Positions 8,021 to 16,234 of a DNA stretch of 38,524 bases are shown here, piece after piece. Each line of letters starts with the position of its first letter. The first letter of the stretch is position 1. This DNA is from Candidatus Kapaibacterium sp. (GTDB lineage Bacteria; Bacteroidota; Ignavibacteria; Kapaibacteriales; NICIL-2): the NCBI GenBank assembly GCA_025055755.1, contig JANWWF010000015.1:1-38524 (forward strand). Direction: 5' to 3'. Made by a program: the position numbers and the translations under genes. Below the pieces are notes generated by a model. It saw nothing but the letters and a program-made list of their open reading frames with translations, was not told the origin of the DNA and searched no databases.

Positions 8021-8034
8021 CGGAGGATGCAACG

Positions 8035-10905
8035 ATGAAACAGTGGCATGTTATCTCAGTCCTGTGGCTCCTTGGAATACTCGGAGGCTGTGCGACACCT
8101 CCACCACCGCCCCCGCCAACACAGCTTCCGTCCTACAATCTTGGTGCTGTCAATACTCCGGGGGATGATATTGCGCCATACGTCCATCCCGGCGATGGCT
8201 TGCTCTACTTCACCACCGATGGTATTCGCGATAGTGCCCGACACATCGCTGCTGCAGATGCTCCTGCATGCTTGGTACGGGATCAAGACTTTGCGGTAGC
8301 CCGCTCGTTGGGAGGGCTGCGCTATGATACTGCACGCCTGCGTGGCTCGGCGTTAGCACAGGTGCTCTCGGTGCTTGCCAACAACGAAGGCAACATTGCT
8401 TTTCGCACGATGACCGATGGCTTCTTTGCGTCGGGACATCCCTTCGAGGAAACCTATGCACGTCGTGTCAATGTGCTCGTTGGTGGTCTGGTGGGCGGAA
8501 CTGATTTGTTCCGTTTCTGGATCGAAAAAGATGGAAAGGTGACGGTCCAGAATCTCCAACCACTGAACAGCTTCTATTGGGATGCGCATCCTGCTGTTGC
8601 ACTGCGGAATGATACCACGTTGCTGGTGTTTTCCTCTGACCGTCCTGCAAAAAAGGACCCCACCGATCGAACGCGCGGTCTGAGTGCTCCATTCCGCAAC
8701 CAACGCTCTTTTGATGGGAAGGACACAGTGCTGGGAAATGCAGACCTGTATGCTGCATTCATGATGCCGACCGGGCAGTGGTCACGCGTTGTCAATCTCA
8801 ACGATGTGCTGGGGGTGCCAATTAACTCGCGGGGCAATGAGTATTCGCCATTTCTGTTTTGCCTTGAGCGCGAGCCGGTGCTTCTGTTTGCCAGCGATCG
8901 GCGTGCAGGCGCATCGCCCACCGATACAACACTCGATTCGACGCTCAATCTCTGGATGGCACACCTGTCGGTGGATTACGGGCGGCAACAGATCACGGTG
9001 CGGAGTCTGGAGCAATTGCCCATGGGCACAGATACCATCAACTCTCGAGCATACCACGAGATGTTCCCTTTCATTCCGCATCCGCACCTAACACCGACAG
9101 GGGCAGCAGTTCTTCTTTTTGCCAGCGACCGCGATGACACAGTGCGGCATTGGGCAAATGTGCGGCTGGAGCAACGGAAGGTGGGGAATCTCACCATCCG
9201 CAATCGGGGAGGCTTTGACCTGTACGCCATCCCCATCGAGACAAACTGCCGACCGCCCCGGGTGTTCTACACGGTGAGCATTGTAGATCGCCAGGACCCC
9301 ACTCGGCCTATTCCTCAACCGGTGATAGTGCTGGAAGCTGACGATGGCACTCTCTATGAGCGTCGCGCTTCCACGGCACGCTTCGAGCTTACCTGCGGGA
9401 AACGCTATCGCACCCGCGGCGGAAGCTTGTATGACTCGGTTGTGTGTGATCCCACCGCTGATCGCGTCTTGAGTCACTATGCCCAACGTCGCATCGTGGA
9501 GATGGCACCGCGCAGTATCAAGCGCGTGATTGAACGGCAAGTTGCCGTGGTGCGGACTCATGACACTCTGCGACGAACAATGCTGATTCCTGCCCATCTC
9601 CAGCAGGAAGAGACATTCGATACCAGCGCATTTGAAACATTGGCACGGCTGTCGTTCGCAGTGGCTAAGGATGCACAGTTTGTGGGCATTCGGCGCCGAT
9701 CGCGAGAGCTCATGGATGCACTATTTGCCCGCCCACGTATTGAGCCAGACACGATCATGCGTACAGTCCGGGAGACGATAACCCTGGACATCCCCCAATA
9801 CGACACCCTGCTGATCCCCTTACGCCAGGAACTGGTCCTGTCGGAGCTCAGCAAACGTGGCATGTTCCCCACCTGCGATCCAACCGATCCCAATCAGCAG
9901 GACGTAGAGCTGTACGACACGATCTACATCGAGCCGCAGTACTACGTCTTTCCGCCCTGCGAGCGCGTGTACGTCCGCGACACACAGTTTGTGCGCAATG
10001 TGCCGTACTTCCAGACGACCTTCTGGGAGGTCAATACGAGCCGAGGGCTGGCAGAGCATCTGGTGCGCTTCCGCACCGCCGCTTATCGCGATGCAGGATT
10101 TATCGAGCTGCATCGCTCCAACCAATACTGGGGACCGGAAGCAGTGCTTGATTCCCAGCTTCGAGCACGACGAGAACACCTCCTTGCAGAACGAATCGAA
10201 CAGTATCGGCATTATGCCCGCTATGTGGACCGCAACTATGCTACGATTGTGCGAAGTGTGTGCGACACACTGCTTCCAGGCTTTGCAGATATGCTTGCCC
10301 GTTTGCAGGGAGATACCACCGCCTATGCCAGTGAAAAGCTCATCATTAGCGTCGTTGCATACAGTGATGCCCGCCCAATTCGACGTGGTCTGTACTTAGG
10401 GGCACCAATTGAATACTTCCCCGCGCGATTTGACACAGGAACGTTCCGATTGGAGTTCCCGCAGCAGCAAGCAATCGTGGTGCGCACAGGAGCATCACTG
10501 GTTGGTACCGACAATGATACTCTCTCGAAACTCCGTGCCTACTACGGCTACACTGAATTGCTTGCTCGGCTACGCAATTGTCCTTTGTTTGTAGAGTTCG
10601 AGCGCCGTGGACAAGTGCTTCTTCCGACCGATGTTCGCACACGGGAGGAGTTTGAATCGCGTTTGCAGCGAAGTCGCATTGTGTTCGTCGTCGAGGGACG
10701 CTATGCCGATACGACCGTTTTAGCGCAAACACCGGCATATGCAGCACTACGGCTGTTGCAGATTGCCGATCCAGAAACGATTGCCCAACAACACTCGAAC
10801 GATTACTTCAAGTATGACAATGTGCGCCGGGTTGATGTCACTATCCATCGTGCCAGTTATAGCGGTGGTATGCTCCGGCGTCCGCTCTGCGGCTGTAGTC
10901 GGTAA
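8035..10905 (+). CDS. Lipoprotein with PD40 propeller, CRD-like domain and divergent OmpA-like domain
   Basis: From ATG 8035 (after GGAGG at about 8021) the protein has 956 residues. It begins with a lipoprotein signal whose lipobox LGGC gives Cys19, followed by a Pro-rich linker. Four PD40/WD40-like blades are visible by their YFTTDG, VFSSDR and LLFASDR motifs near residues 57, 197, 282 and 362. Residues about 410-490 (VFYTVSIVDR, IPQPVIVLEADDGTLYE) look like a carboxypeptidase-regulatory-like domain. Residues about 490-760 are unassigned. The C-terminus is a divergent OmpA-like peptidoglycan-binding domain: ISVVAYSD, LSKLRAYYGY and DNVRRVDVTI correspond to the family's GHTD, LSxxRA and NRRVEV motifs. 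The order lipoprotein-PD40-CRD-OmpA resembles PorE of the type IX secretion system, without the TPRs; that link is an inference. Likely location: outer-membrane inner leaflet, contacting peptidoglycan. Confidence 0.75.
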   Translation: MKQWHVISVLWLLGILGGCATPPPPPPPTQLPSYNLGAVNTPGDDIAPYVHPGDGLLYFTTDGIRDSARHIAAADAPACLVRDQDFAVARSLGGLRYDTARLRGSALAQVLSVLANNEGNIAFRTMTDGFFASGHPFEETYARRVNVLVGGLVGGTDLFRFWIEKDGKVTVQNLQPLNSFYWDAHPAVALRNDTTLLVFSSDRPAKKDPTDRTRGLSAPFRNQRSFDGKDTVLGNADLYAAFMMPTGQWSRVVNLNDVLGVPINSRGNEYSPFLFCLEREPVLLFASDRRAGASPTDTTLDSTLNLWMAHLSVDYGRQQITVRSLEQLPMGTDTINSRAYHEMFPFIPHPHLTPTGAAVLLFASDRDDTVRHWANVRLEQRKVGNLTIRNRGGFDLYAIPIETNCRPPRVFYTVSIVDRQDPTRPIPQPVIVLEADDGTLYERRASTARFELTCGKRYRTRGGSLYDSVVCDPTADRVLSHYAQRRIVEMAPRSIKRVIERQVAVVRTHDTLRRTMLIPAHLQQEETFDTSAFETLARLSFAVAKDAQFVGIRRRSRELMDALFARPRIEPDTIMRTVRETITLDIPQYDTLLIPLRQELVLSELSKRGMFPTCDPTDPNQQDVELYDTIYIEPQYYVFPPCERVYVRDTQFVRNVPYFQTTFWEVNTSRGLAEHLVRFRTAAYRDAGFIELHRSNQYWGPEAVLDSQLRARREHLLAERIEQYRHYARYVDRNYATIVRSVCDTLLPGFADMLARLQGDTTAYASEKLIISVVAYSDARPIRRGLYLGAPIEYFPARFDTGTFRLEFPQQQAIVVRTGASLVGTDNDTLSKLRAYYGYTELLARLRNCPLFVEFERRGQVLLPTDVRTREEFESRLQRSRIVFVVEGRYADTTVLAQTPAYAALRLLQIADPETIAQQHSNDYFKYDNVRRVDVTIHRASYSGGMLRRPLCGCSR

Positions 10906-10964
10906 CGCCGGTGGGCACCGAAAAAGCACCATCAACCCCTCAAGCTACCCTTGTATGCCCATCG

Positions 10965-10992
10965 CTGCCTGGCTTTGCCAGGCAGTTTTGTT
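10965..10992 (+). terminator. Intrinsic terminator of the envelope operon
   Basis: A perfect 9-bp stem, CTGCCTGGC/GCCAGGCAG, with a TTT loop (10965-10985) is followed directly by TTTTGTT. It lies 60 bases after the PD40 gene stop and should end that operon. It also argues against any start of the next gene upstream of about 10990. Confidence 0.85.
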
Positions 10993-11031
10993 ATCTTGCC
11001 TGGAGGAGAAGCAGTCGTTGTCCCTTTGCGC

Positions 11032-12666
11032 ATGCAAATGCACTCTTTTGTAGCTCGGTTAGTGCAGCCCGGAAGAGCGAACAAGACGACCGTAGAGCAG
11101 GAGTGGCAGTTGAGCGTTGCCACGTCGGCACAGCTTGCGCAGGTGCGGCGCTGGCTCGAGCGCTATGCGCAAGAGGGTGGCATCACAATAGCCAAGCGCG
11201 AGCGATATGTGCTGACCGATGACTACCTGGACACTTCGGACTGGCGATTTTACCGTGCCGGTGTTGCATTGCGCCATCGGCGCGTCGGCGAGCAGCGCAG
11301 TGAAGTGACGCTCAAAGCATTGAACTCGACTACTCCTGCATTCAAAACCCGCTGGGAGGCAAGCGAACACTTCTCGCAAAGATTGACCCATACGGCGCTC
11401 CGCGCATTCTTCCGTTCCTCGCGGAAGACAATTGCCCGCCTTGTCCGCGATGTTGCCGGCGCGATGCCAATCGAGCGCAAGTTTCGCGTTGTAAACCACC
11501 GTGATGAATTTCAGCTCCGGCTTGGTCTCTCACGCATTACTGTGGCGCTTGATCGATTCAAAGTCACTGCGGCTGCGGGCAGCTCGAGCCCGCACTATCG
11601 TATCGAGATCGAGCTTGACAGCGACAGCGATGAAGCAGGATTAGCTGCAGTGGAAGAGTTTGTTGCCAAGCTCCAGAGTGTGTTCAGAGCAGTGGCGAGC
11701 TGCCAGTCAAAGTTTGCCATGGGTCTACAGATGTGCGAAGCTGCGCCTGCGACGGTAGTGCAAAACTTTGGAGAGCCTGCAACGGTTGCAGCAGCAGGGG
11801 CTAATCCTCTTGCAATGACACTTGCGTATGCGGTGCTGCGGGAACAGTGGGCAGCGTTCCGTGCCAACGAGGCTGGTGCCCGGTTGGGAGCAGATCCTGA
11901 GTATGTACACCGGATGCGAGTAGCAACGCGGCGGATGCGAACAGCTCTGCGTGTCTTTCGCCAGCTTTTCCCTCCTCAGGCGCAGCAGATTCGGAGTGAG
12001 TTGCAGTGGATTGCAAGAGTGCTTGGTGCCGTCCGGGATATAGACGTCCAGCAAGAGCGTCTTTGGCAGTGGCAGACGGAAGGAGTGCCGCTCGATGTTG
12101 CAGCAGTGCACTCGCATCTTCGTCGCCAGTGGCAGCGAGCACATCGCAAGCTCATTGACGCATTCAACAGTCGTCGCTATGCTAAAATGGTCGAGCAGGT
12201 GGAAGAATTCCTTCGTAAACCAGTGGAGGCATCACCGCTGGCACTATTGCCAGCACGGCAAGTACTTCCCAGTCTTATCCTGCGCCTATATGCAGCGGTG
12301 CGAGAATGTGGCGATACCCTCACGGCAGCATCTCCCCCGACTGCATACCACCTGCTCCGCATACGCATCAAGCGGTTACGCTACGTGCTCGAGTTTTCGC
12401 GGCATGTCTATCCTGCTGTTGCCGAGCGATTTGTTCCCCGGCTGGTGGAGGTGCAAGATGTGCTGGGATCTTACCAAGATGCCCATGTGGCAATCGAATG
12501 GCTCTCGTCGCAGCAGAAGGCAAATGGTGTGCATGCCAGGGGAGCAGGATACATTGAGCGGTGGCGTGCTACGATGGACAATGCACGGGCGCAACTGCCA
12601 CGCCTGTACCGGCGAATCAAAGGAGCAGCATGGATGCGCGTGGTAGAAATTCTTGACCAAGAGTAG
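11032..12666 (+). CDS. CYTH-CHAD domain protein
   Basis: A 544-residue fusion of an N-terminal CYTH domain (about residues 18-215) and a C-terminal CHAD domain (about 265-540). CYTH features: VEQEWQL in place of the usual ExExK start, YLDTSDWRFYRAGVALRHRR, and the later acidic strand IEIELD. CHAD features: VHRMRVATRRMRTALRVFR, DIDVQ, and LLRIRIKRLRYVLEFSR, the conserved His/Arg/Lys helices that bind polyphosphate. CYTH proteins act on triphosphates (triphosphatases), and CYTH-CHAD fusions are often linked to polyphosphate; the substrate here is unknown. The third acidic-motif position is Trp rather than Lys, which may alter activity. The start is placed at ATG 11032 because the frame upstream runs through an intrinsic terminator. 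GGAGGAG at 11002-11008 is too far away for this ATG, so the start is not certain. Confidence 0.85.
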   Translation: MQMHSFVARLVQPGRANKTTVEQEWQLSVATSAQLAQVRRWLERYAQEGGITIAKRERYVLTDDYLDTSDWRFYRAGVALRHRRVGEQRSEVTLKALNSTTPAFKTRWEASEHFSQRLTHTALRAFFRSSRKTIARLVRDVAGAMPIERKFRVVNHRDEFQLRLGLSRITVALDRFKVTAAAGSSSPHYRIEIELDSDSDEAGLAAVEEFVAKLQSVFRAVASCQSKFAMGLQMCEAAPATVVQNFGEPATVAAAGANPLAMTLAYAVLREQWAAFRANEAGARLGADPEYVHRMRVATRRMRTALRVFRQLFPPQAQQIRSELQWIARVLGAVRDIDVQQERLWQWQTEGVPLDVAAVHSHLRRQWQRAHRKLIDAFNSRRYAKMVEQVEEFLRKPVEASPLALLPARQVLPSLILRLYAAVRECGDTLTAASPPTAYHLLRIRIKRLRYVLEFSRHVYPAVAERFVPRLVEVQDVLGSYQDAHVAIEWLSSQQKANGVHARGAGYIERWRATMDNARAQLPRLYRRIKGAAWMRVVEILDQE

Positions 12667-12685
12667 CCAGCGCTCTTGCATACAC

Positions 12686-12701
12686 GGGGTCCCTGTACCC
12701 C
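12686..12701. terminator. Short hairpin between convergent CYTH-CHAD and purK genes
   Basis: GGGGT and ACCCC form a 5-bp GC-rich stem with a six-base loop in the 35-base gap between two convergent genes. There is no T-run on either strand, so termination activity is uncertain. Confidence 0.3.
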
Positions 12702-13865
12702 TTACCAGATGAAGCCTTCTGTTGCCGCGCGCGCACGGGAAAATGCTTCTTCGAGGGTTGCTCCGACGGCAGTAATATGTCCCATTTTTCGACCAACGCG
12801 GCAGTCTTTTTTGCCGTAGAGGTGAATCCATGCATGGCCGTGGCGGAGCGCATCAATGGGGCTGTCGGGAATCCCGCTGCCGTTGCGCTCGCCCAATAAG
12901 TTGATCATGGCTGCTGCAGGCACAATCATATCGGGTGCCCCCAAGGGAAGATTGCAGACAGCACGTACGCAGTTTTCAAATTGCGAGGTCTGACAAGCTT
13001 CGATGGTGTAGTGGCCACTGTTGTGCGGTCGTGGCGCGATCTCGTTGAAGAGCACCTTTCCTTCCTCGGTCAAAAACATTTCGATGCCGAAGACTCCAAC
13101 GCCATTGACTGCTTCGACGGCGCGTCGAGCCAGGGTGCGGGCAGATTCAGCAATCGAAGGTTCTACTGGAGCAGGTGCCAACACAACGCGGCAAATGTGG
13201 TTTTCTTGGATGGTCTGAACGCATGGATACACGACACACTCTCCGCGTTGATTGCGAGCCACGATGGTAGCAAGTTCCATGCGGAAACGAATGAATTGCT
13301 CCACCATAAGCTCGCGTGGATGCTCACCACTGGTGAATCGCTGCCATACCCCAGCAATTTCATGCTCCGAGCGCACCAGGGCATTGCCATAGCCATCGTA
13401 GCCAAACGTGCGAGTCTTGACAACCACTGGGTAGCCATGTTCTGCCGCAAACGTTGCAATATCGGCAGGTGATGCCACCGCTGCAAATGCTGGTGTATCG
13501 ATGCCGGCAGCCGCCATTGTTTGCTTTTGCACGTACTTGTCCCGCACTTTCGCGACTGTCTGTGGAGAGGGAAACACCAGCCGCCGCTCGGCAATATGTT
13601 CGAGGAGTTCAGGGGCAATAAACTCGTTTTCGAGCGTAATGATGTCGCTTACGCGAATGAAGCGGTCGAGTTCATCAGCATTTGTCCATCCGCCGGGGAA
13701 GTCGAGCTTTGTCATTACACCAGCGGGAGATTCTTCCCCGTGCTCAATAATTGCCACACGGAAACCAAGGCGGTAGGCAGCCATTGCGGTCATTTTCGCA
13801 AGCTGCCCACCGCCGAGGATTCCAATTGTCAGAACACGTGTAGGGTCGTAGGGCGAGGGAAGCAT
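12702..13865 (-). CDS. purK: N5-carboxyaminoimidazole ribonucleotide synthase
   Basis: ATP-dependent carboxylation of 5-aminoimidazole ribonucleotide to N5-CAIR in purine synthesis. The 387-residue ATP-grasp protein begins with the diagnostic IGILGGGQLAKM. It contains KTRTFGYDGYGNALV (ATP-binding loop), VEQFIRFRMELATIVARN, the metal-binding GVFGIEMFLTEEGKVLFNEIAPRPHNSGHYTIEAC, and QFENCVRAVCNLPLG. The C-terminal HLYGKKDCRVGRKMGHIT is also typical. The partner purE is not in the window. Its ATG overlaps the stop of the upstream barrel gene as TAATG, so the two are probably translationally coupled although unrelated in function. Confidence 0.96.
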   Translation of the reverse strand: MLPSPYDPTRVLTIGILGGGQLAKMTAMAAYRLGFRVAIIEHGEESPAGVMTKLDFPGGWTNADELDRFIRVSDIITLENEFIAPELLEHIAERRLVFPSPQTVAKVRDKYVQKQTMAAAGIDTPAFAAVASPADIATFAAEHGYPVVVKTRTFGYDGYGNALVRSEHEIAGVWQRFTSGEHPRELMVEQFIRFRMELATIVARNQRGECVVYPCVQTIQENHICRVVLAPAPVEPSIAESARTLARRAVEAVNGVGVFGIEMFLTEEGKVLFNEIAPRPHNSGHYTIEACQTSQFENCVRAVCNLPLGAPDMIVPAAAMINLLGERNGSGIPDSPIDALRHGHAWIHLYGKKDCRVGRKMGHITAVGATLEEAFSRARAATEGFIW

Positions 13866-14410
13866 TAGCGGAAGTAGTAAATGATCCCAAGCTGAGGTGT
13901 GGGGAATACCTGCACACCAGGCTCACCGATAAAGAATGTCAGCGGTGCTTCAATTGCAATAGCCGCTGCTCGCGAAATGAACCATTCGTAGCCAACTCCT
14001 ATCCCAAACCGCGTGGGGTAGGAAAGTGCATTGCCAGTGGGATCTTTGTCGTCGGCATAGTAACCAAGCCCCGCAAGGCCGTAGAAGCGGGAGTCAAGCG
14101 AGTTATCGAATTGGTACTGCCCTTCAGCACCGACGGAATACCAGGCGCGATTTCTGCCAGCAGTGATATAACCGGCATTAAGCTCCAATGCGAAACGTTG
14201 GGGCGAGGTATAGCGGAATGAAAAGCCAACACCCGACACAAACCCAAGCTGGAAGCCTACGCCGTAGTAAGGAGCTACGTCCAAGTTCACTGGTGGCCGC
14301 TGGACTGTTGTGTCCGCTGGCACGAGGGCCCGCTGAGGAATTTGAGCATAGACATTGGCGTCCATCCCCAGACCGAGAGCCACAAGCAGGAGCAATTTTG
14401 TGTTCCGCAT
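13865..14410 (-). CDS. Small outer-membrane beta-barrel-like protein upstream of purK
   Basis: From ATG 14410 the protein has 181 residues with a signal peptide (MRNTKLLLLVALGLGMDANVYAQ). The mature part alternates like a small barrel: PYYGVGFQLGFVSGVGFSF, FYGLAGLGYYAD, RFGIGVGYEWF, ending in LGIIYYFR, an aromatic-rich terminal strand. A longer frame to 14443 only adds residues before the signal and overlaps mutY. Stop and purK start overlap (TAATG). It is divergent from mutY with only 22 bases between the two ATGs, and a TAnnTTTG element on this strand lies inside the mutY 5' coding region. Function unknown. Confidence 0.7.
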   Translation of the reverse strand: MRNTKLLLLVALGLGMDANVYAQIPQRALVPADTTVQRPPVNLDVAPYYGVGFQLGFVSGVGFSFRYTSPQRFALELNAGYITAGRNRAWYSVGAEGQYQFDNSLDSRFYGLAGLGYYADDKDPTGNALSYPTRFGIGVGYEWFISRAAAIAIEAPLTFFIGEPGVQVFPTPQLGIIYYFR

Positions 14411-14432
14411 TGAACTTGACCAAGTGTTACAC

Positions 14433-15371
14433 ATGCACAGCAAAGATACTATCCACCTGCCCTGGATGCGGCAGCGCTTACGCCGATGGTTTGCAGCCCA
14501 CCGGCGTGATCTTCCCTGGCGCCGAGTACCCCGGCAGCCTTATCACGTGCTCGTTGCAGAGATTATGCTGCAACAGACGCAGGTGTGGCGCGTTGAGCCT
14601 GCATTTGAGCGATTCATCGAGCGATTCCCGACAATTGCAGCCCTTGCAGCGGCACCGCGGGCTGAGGTGCTCCGTGCGTGGCAGGGTCTTGGCTATAATC
14701 GCCGTGCTGTTTTTCTCCACGAATGTGCGACTGTGGTGTGCCAGCAGTACAATGGCGTTATCCCGCCAGACTACGCGCAACTGCGCTCTCTGCCCGGTGT
14801 TGGAGACTACACAGCCCGTGCTATTCTCGCTTTCGCCTACGAACAGGATGTAGCCGTCGTGGATGTCAACGTTCATCGCGTGCTAAGTCGGTTCTTCGAG
14901 CTCCAAGCGACGGAGGCAGACCTTCTACCGCTTCCTACTGTGCACCGTTTGGCAGCGGAGCTCTTGCCGCGCGGCGGGGCACGATGGTGGAACGAAGCGC
15001 TGATGGACCTTGGCTCGCTTGTTTGTGTACGCCGTTCCCCTCGGTGTGCGGCGTGCCCGCTTGCGCGGTGCTGTGCGTCGGCAAATAGTATGCAACCTGC
15101 CCCACGCCGGCAACGGCAGGAACCGACCTACCGTGGGCTTCCTCGGCGCTTGTGGAGAGGAAAGCTTGTGGAATTGTTGCGCCAGCGCCCTGTGTGGACG
15201 CTCCAGGAAATTGCGTGCGCGCTCTTTGGCACGCCGACGTCTGCCGATTTAGAATGGCTCGAAGCTCTTGCCCTCGGCCTCCACCGCGATGGCTTAGTGT
15301 CGTTCCGGCAGGATGGACGAGTTGGACTGCCCTCTCCGGAGGAAGAAGCGGCGAAGACAAGCGCTCTTTAG
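14433..15371 (+). CDS. mutY: A/G-specific adenine glycosylase, MutY-type
   Basis: Removes adenine mispaired with 8-oxoguanine in base-excision repair. From ATG 14433 the protein has 312 residues. The HhH-GPD core includes EIMLQQTQV with the catalytic Glu, the helix-hairpin-helix LPGVGDYTARAI, and VVDVNVHRVLSRFF with the catalytic Asp. The [4Fe-4S] ligand pattern C-x6-C-x2-C-x5-C is present near residues 196-212. The last 100 residues do not show the usual NUDIX-like MutY domain. They read like a winged helix (LWRGKLVELLRQRPVWTLQEIACALFG, GLVSFRQDGRVGLP), a layout I associate with actinobacterial MutY. An alternative ATG at 14466 would still retain the whole core. It overlaps the convergent methyltransferase by four bases. 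Confidence 0.9.
   Translation: MHSKDTIHLPWMRQRLRRWFAAHRRDLPWRRVPRQPYHVLVAEIMLQQTQVWRVEPAFERFIERFPTIAALAAAPRAEVLRAWQGLGYNRRAVFLHECATVVCQQYNGVIPPDYAQLRSLPGVGDYTARAILAFAYEQDVAVVDVNVHRVLSRFFELQATEADLLPLPTVHRLAAELLPRGGARWWNEALMDLGSLVCVRRSPRCAACPLARCCASANSMQPAPRRQRQEPTYRGLPRRLWRGKLVELLRQRPVWTLQEIACALFGTPTSADLEWLEALALGLHRDGLVSFRQDGRVGLPSPEEEAAKTSAL
14441..14448 (-). promoter_or_regulatory. Bacteroidota-type -7 element for the barrel/purK operon
   Basis: On the minus strand the sequence reads TATCTTTG, identical to the element before fbp, 31-38 bases before the barrel ATG at 14410. It lies within the first codons of mutY if that gene starts at 14433. No clear -33 motif was found. Confidence 0.4.
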
Positions 15372-16234
15372 CGCTTGTCCCACCATGCTACGATGTGAGC
15401 AGGCTTGCGGATGAGTTGGTTCGCGAACCAGTCTATTGCTCGCCACAACGAATGAGGGAGAATGCCCAGAATGCGGTAGGTTCGTAGCACTAACAGTGCC
15501 TTGTTGCCGAAAATGGTGTAGCCCATGGGAGCATGTGGTAGGTAGTGCCGCAGGCGCTGCTCATCGAAGCTATTTAGGTGAGCGTGAATTGGCGTGGGCT
15601 GATTGCAGTGGATACACAGCACATGTCGAATGCGCTCTTTGTAGGGGGTTGAGATCACAATACGCCCGCCAGGCTTAACAACACGCCACATGTCCTCGAG
15701 AGCCCGCTCCGGTTCCGGCAGATGCTCGAGGACTTCCGAGGCAATAACACAGTCGAACGTTTCCTTTGCAAAAGGGAGATGCTCTGAGCTGGCAACAACG
15801 GCTACGTGAAGCGGATGGGGAGTCTCTTCCAATGCGCGGCGAGTGTTGACAAGACTCAGGTCCAACGAGCACACCGCAATGCCGTGGGGAACCAGGGTCC
15901 GTGCCAGCCATCCATTGCCACAGCCGACATCGAGCACAAGGTGGGCAGAACGGGGAATCTGCCGCAGGATAACTTCCCGCAGACGGCGTTCATCGTGTGC
16001 CGTTGCGGGATCGCGTTCTTCCCAGTAGTCGAATAGCTCTGCATCCCGGCGGTAATGTTCAGCGAAATGCCGTTCGATGGGATTAAGCTGTGCTGCTAAG
16101 AGTACGGGAATATCGCCCTCGAGCTTGATTGGAGTGCCGGAAGGAGTGCTCAACGTGCCATTATGCCAAAAGAGAGGCTCTCCCGTATCCGGATGCTGAA
16201 GTCGGTGCCGAAGAGGATGGTCCTGCCACCGCAT
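15368..16234 (-). CDS. SAM-dependent class I methyltransferase with Trm112-like N-terminus
   Basis: A 288-residue protein. The start ATG at 16234 shares a base with the stop of the upstream gene (TAATG); a longer frame to 16267 would lose this coupling. Residues about 1-45 (LQHPDTGEPLFWHNGTLSTPSG) resemble the short Trm112-like segment seen before Methyltransf_11 domains. The SAM-binding motif I is VLDVGCGNGWLA near residue 105, followed by CSLDLSLVNTRRA, DCVIASEVLEHLPEPERAL and VVKPGGRIVISTP. Substrate is unknown. Being last in an operon with fabF and a Wzi-like barrel suggests an envelope or lipid substrate, but that is inference. Confidence 0.85.
   Translation of the reverse strand: MRWQDHPLRHRLQHPDTGEPLFWHNGTLSTPSGTPIKLEGDIPVLLAAQLNPIERHFAEHYRRDAELFDYWEERDPATAHDERRLREVILRQIPRSAHLVLDVGCGNGWLARTLVPHGIAVCSLDLSLVNTRRALEETPHPLHVAVVASSEHLPFAKETFDCVIASEVLEHLPEPERALEDMWRVVKPGGRIVISTPYKERIRHVLCIHCNQPTPIHAHLNSFDEQRLRHYLPHAPMGYTIFGNKALLVLRTYRILGILPHSLWRAIDWFANQLIRKPAHIVAWWDKR

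Noticed and set aside
10951-11031. Longer start of the CYTH-CHAD gene
   Set aside because: The frame passes through a strong intrinsic terminator at 10965-10992, and the added residues have no family similarity.
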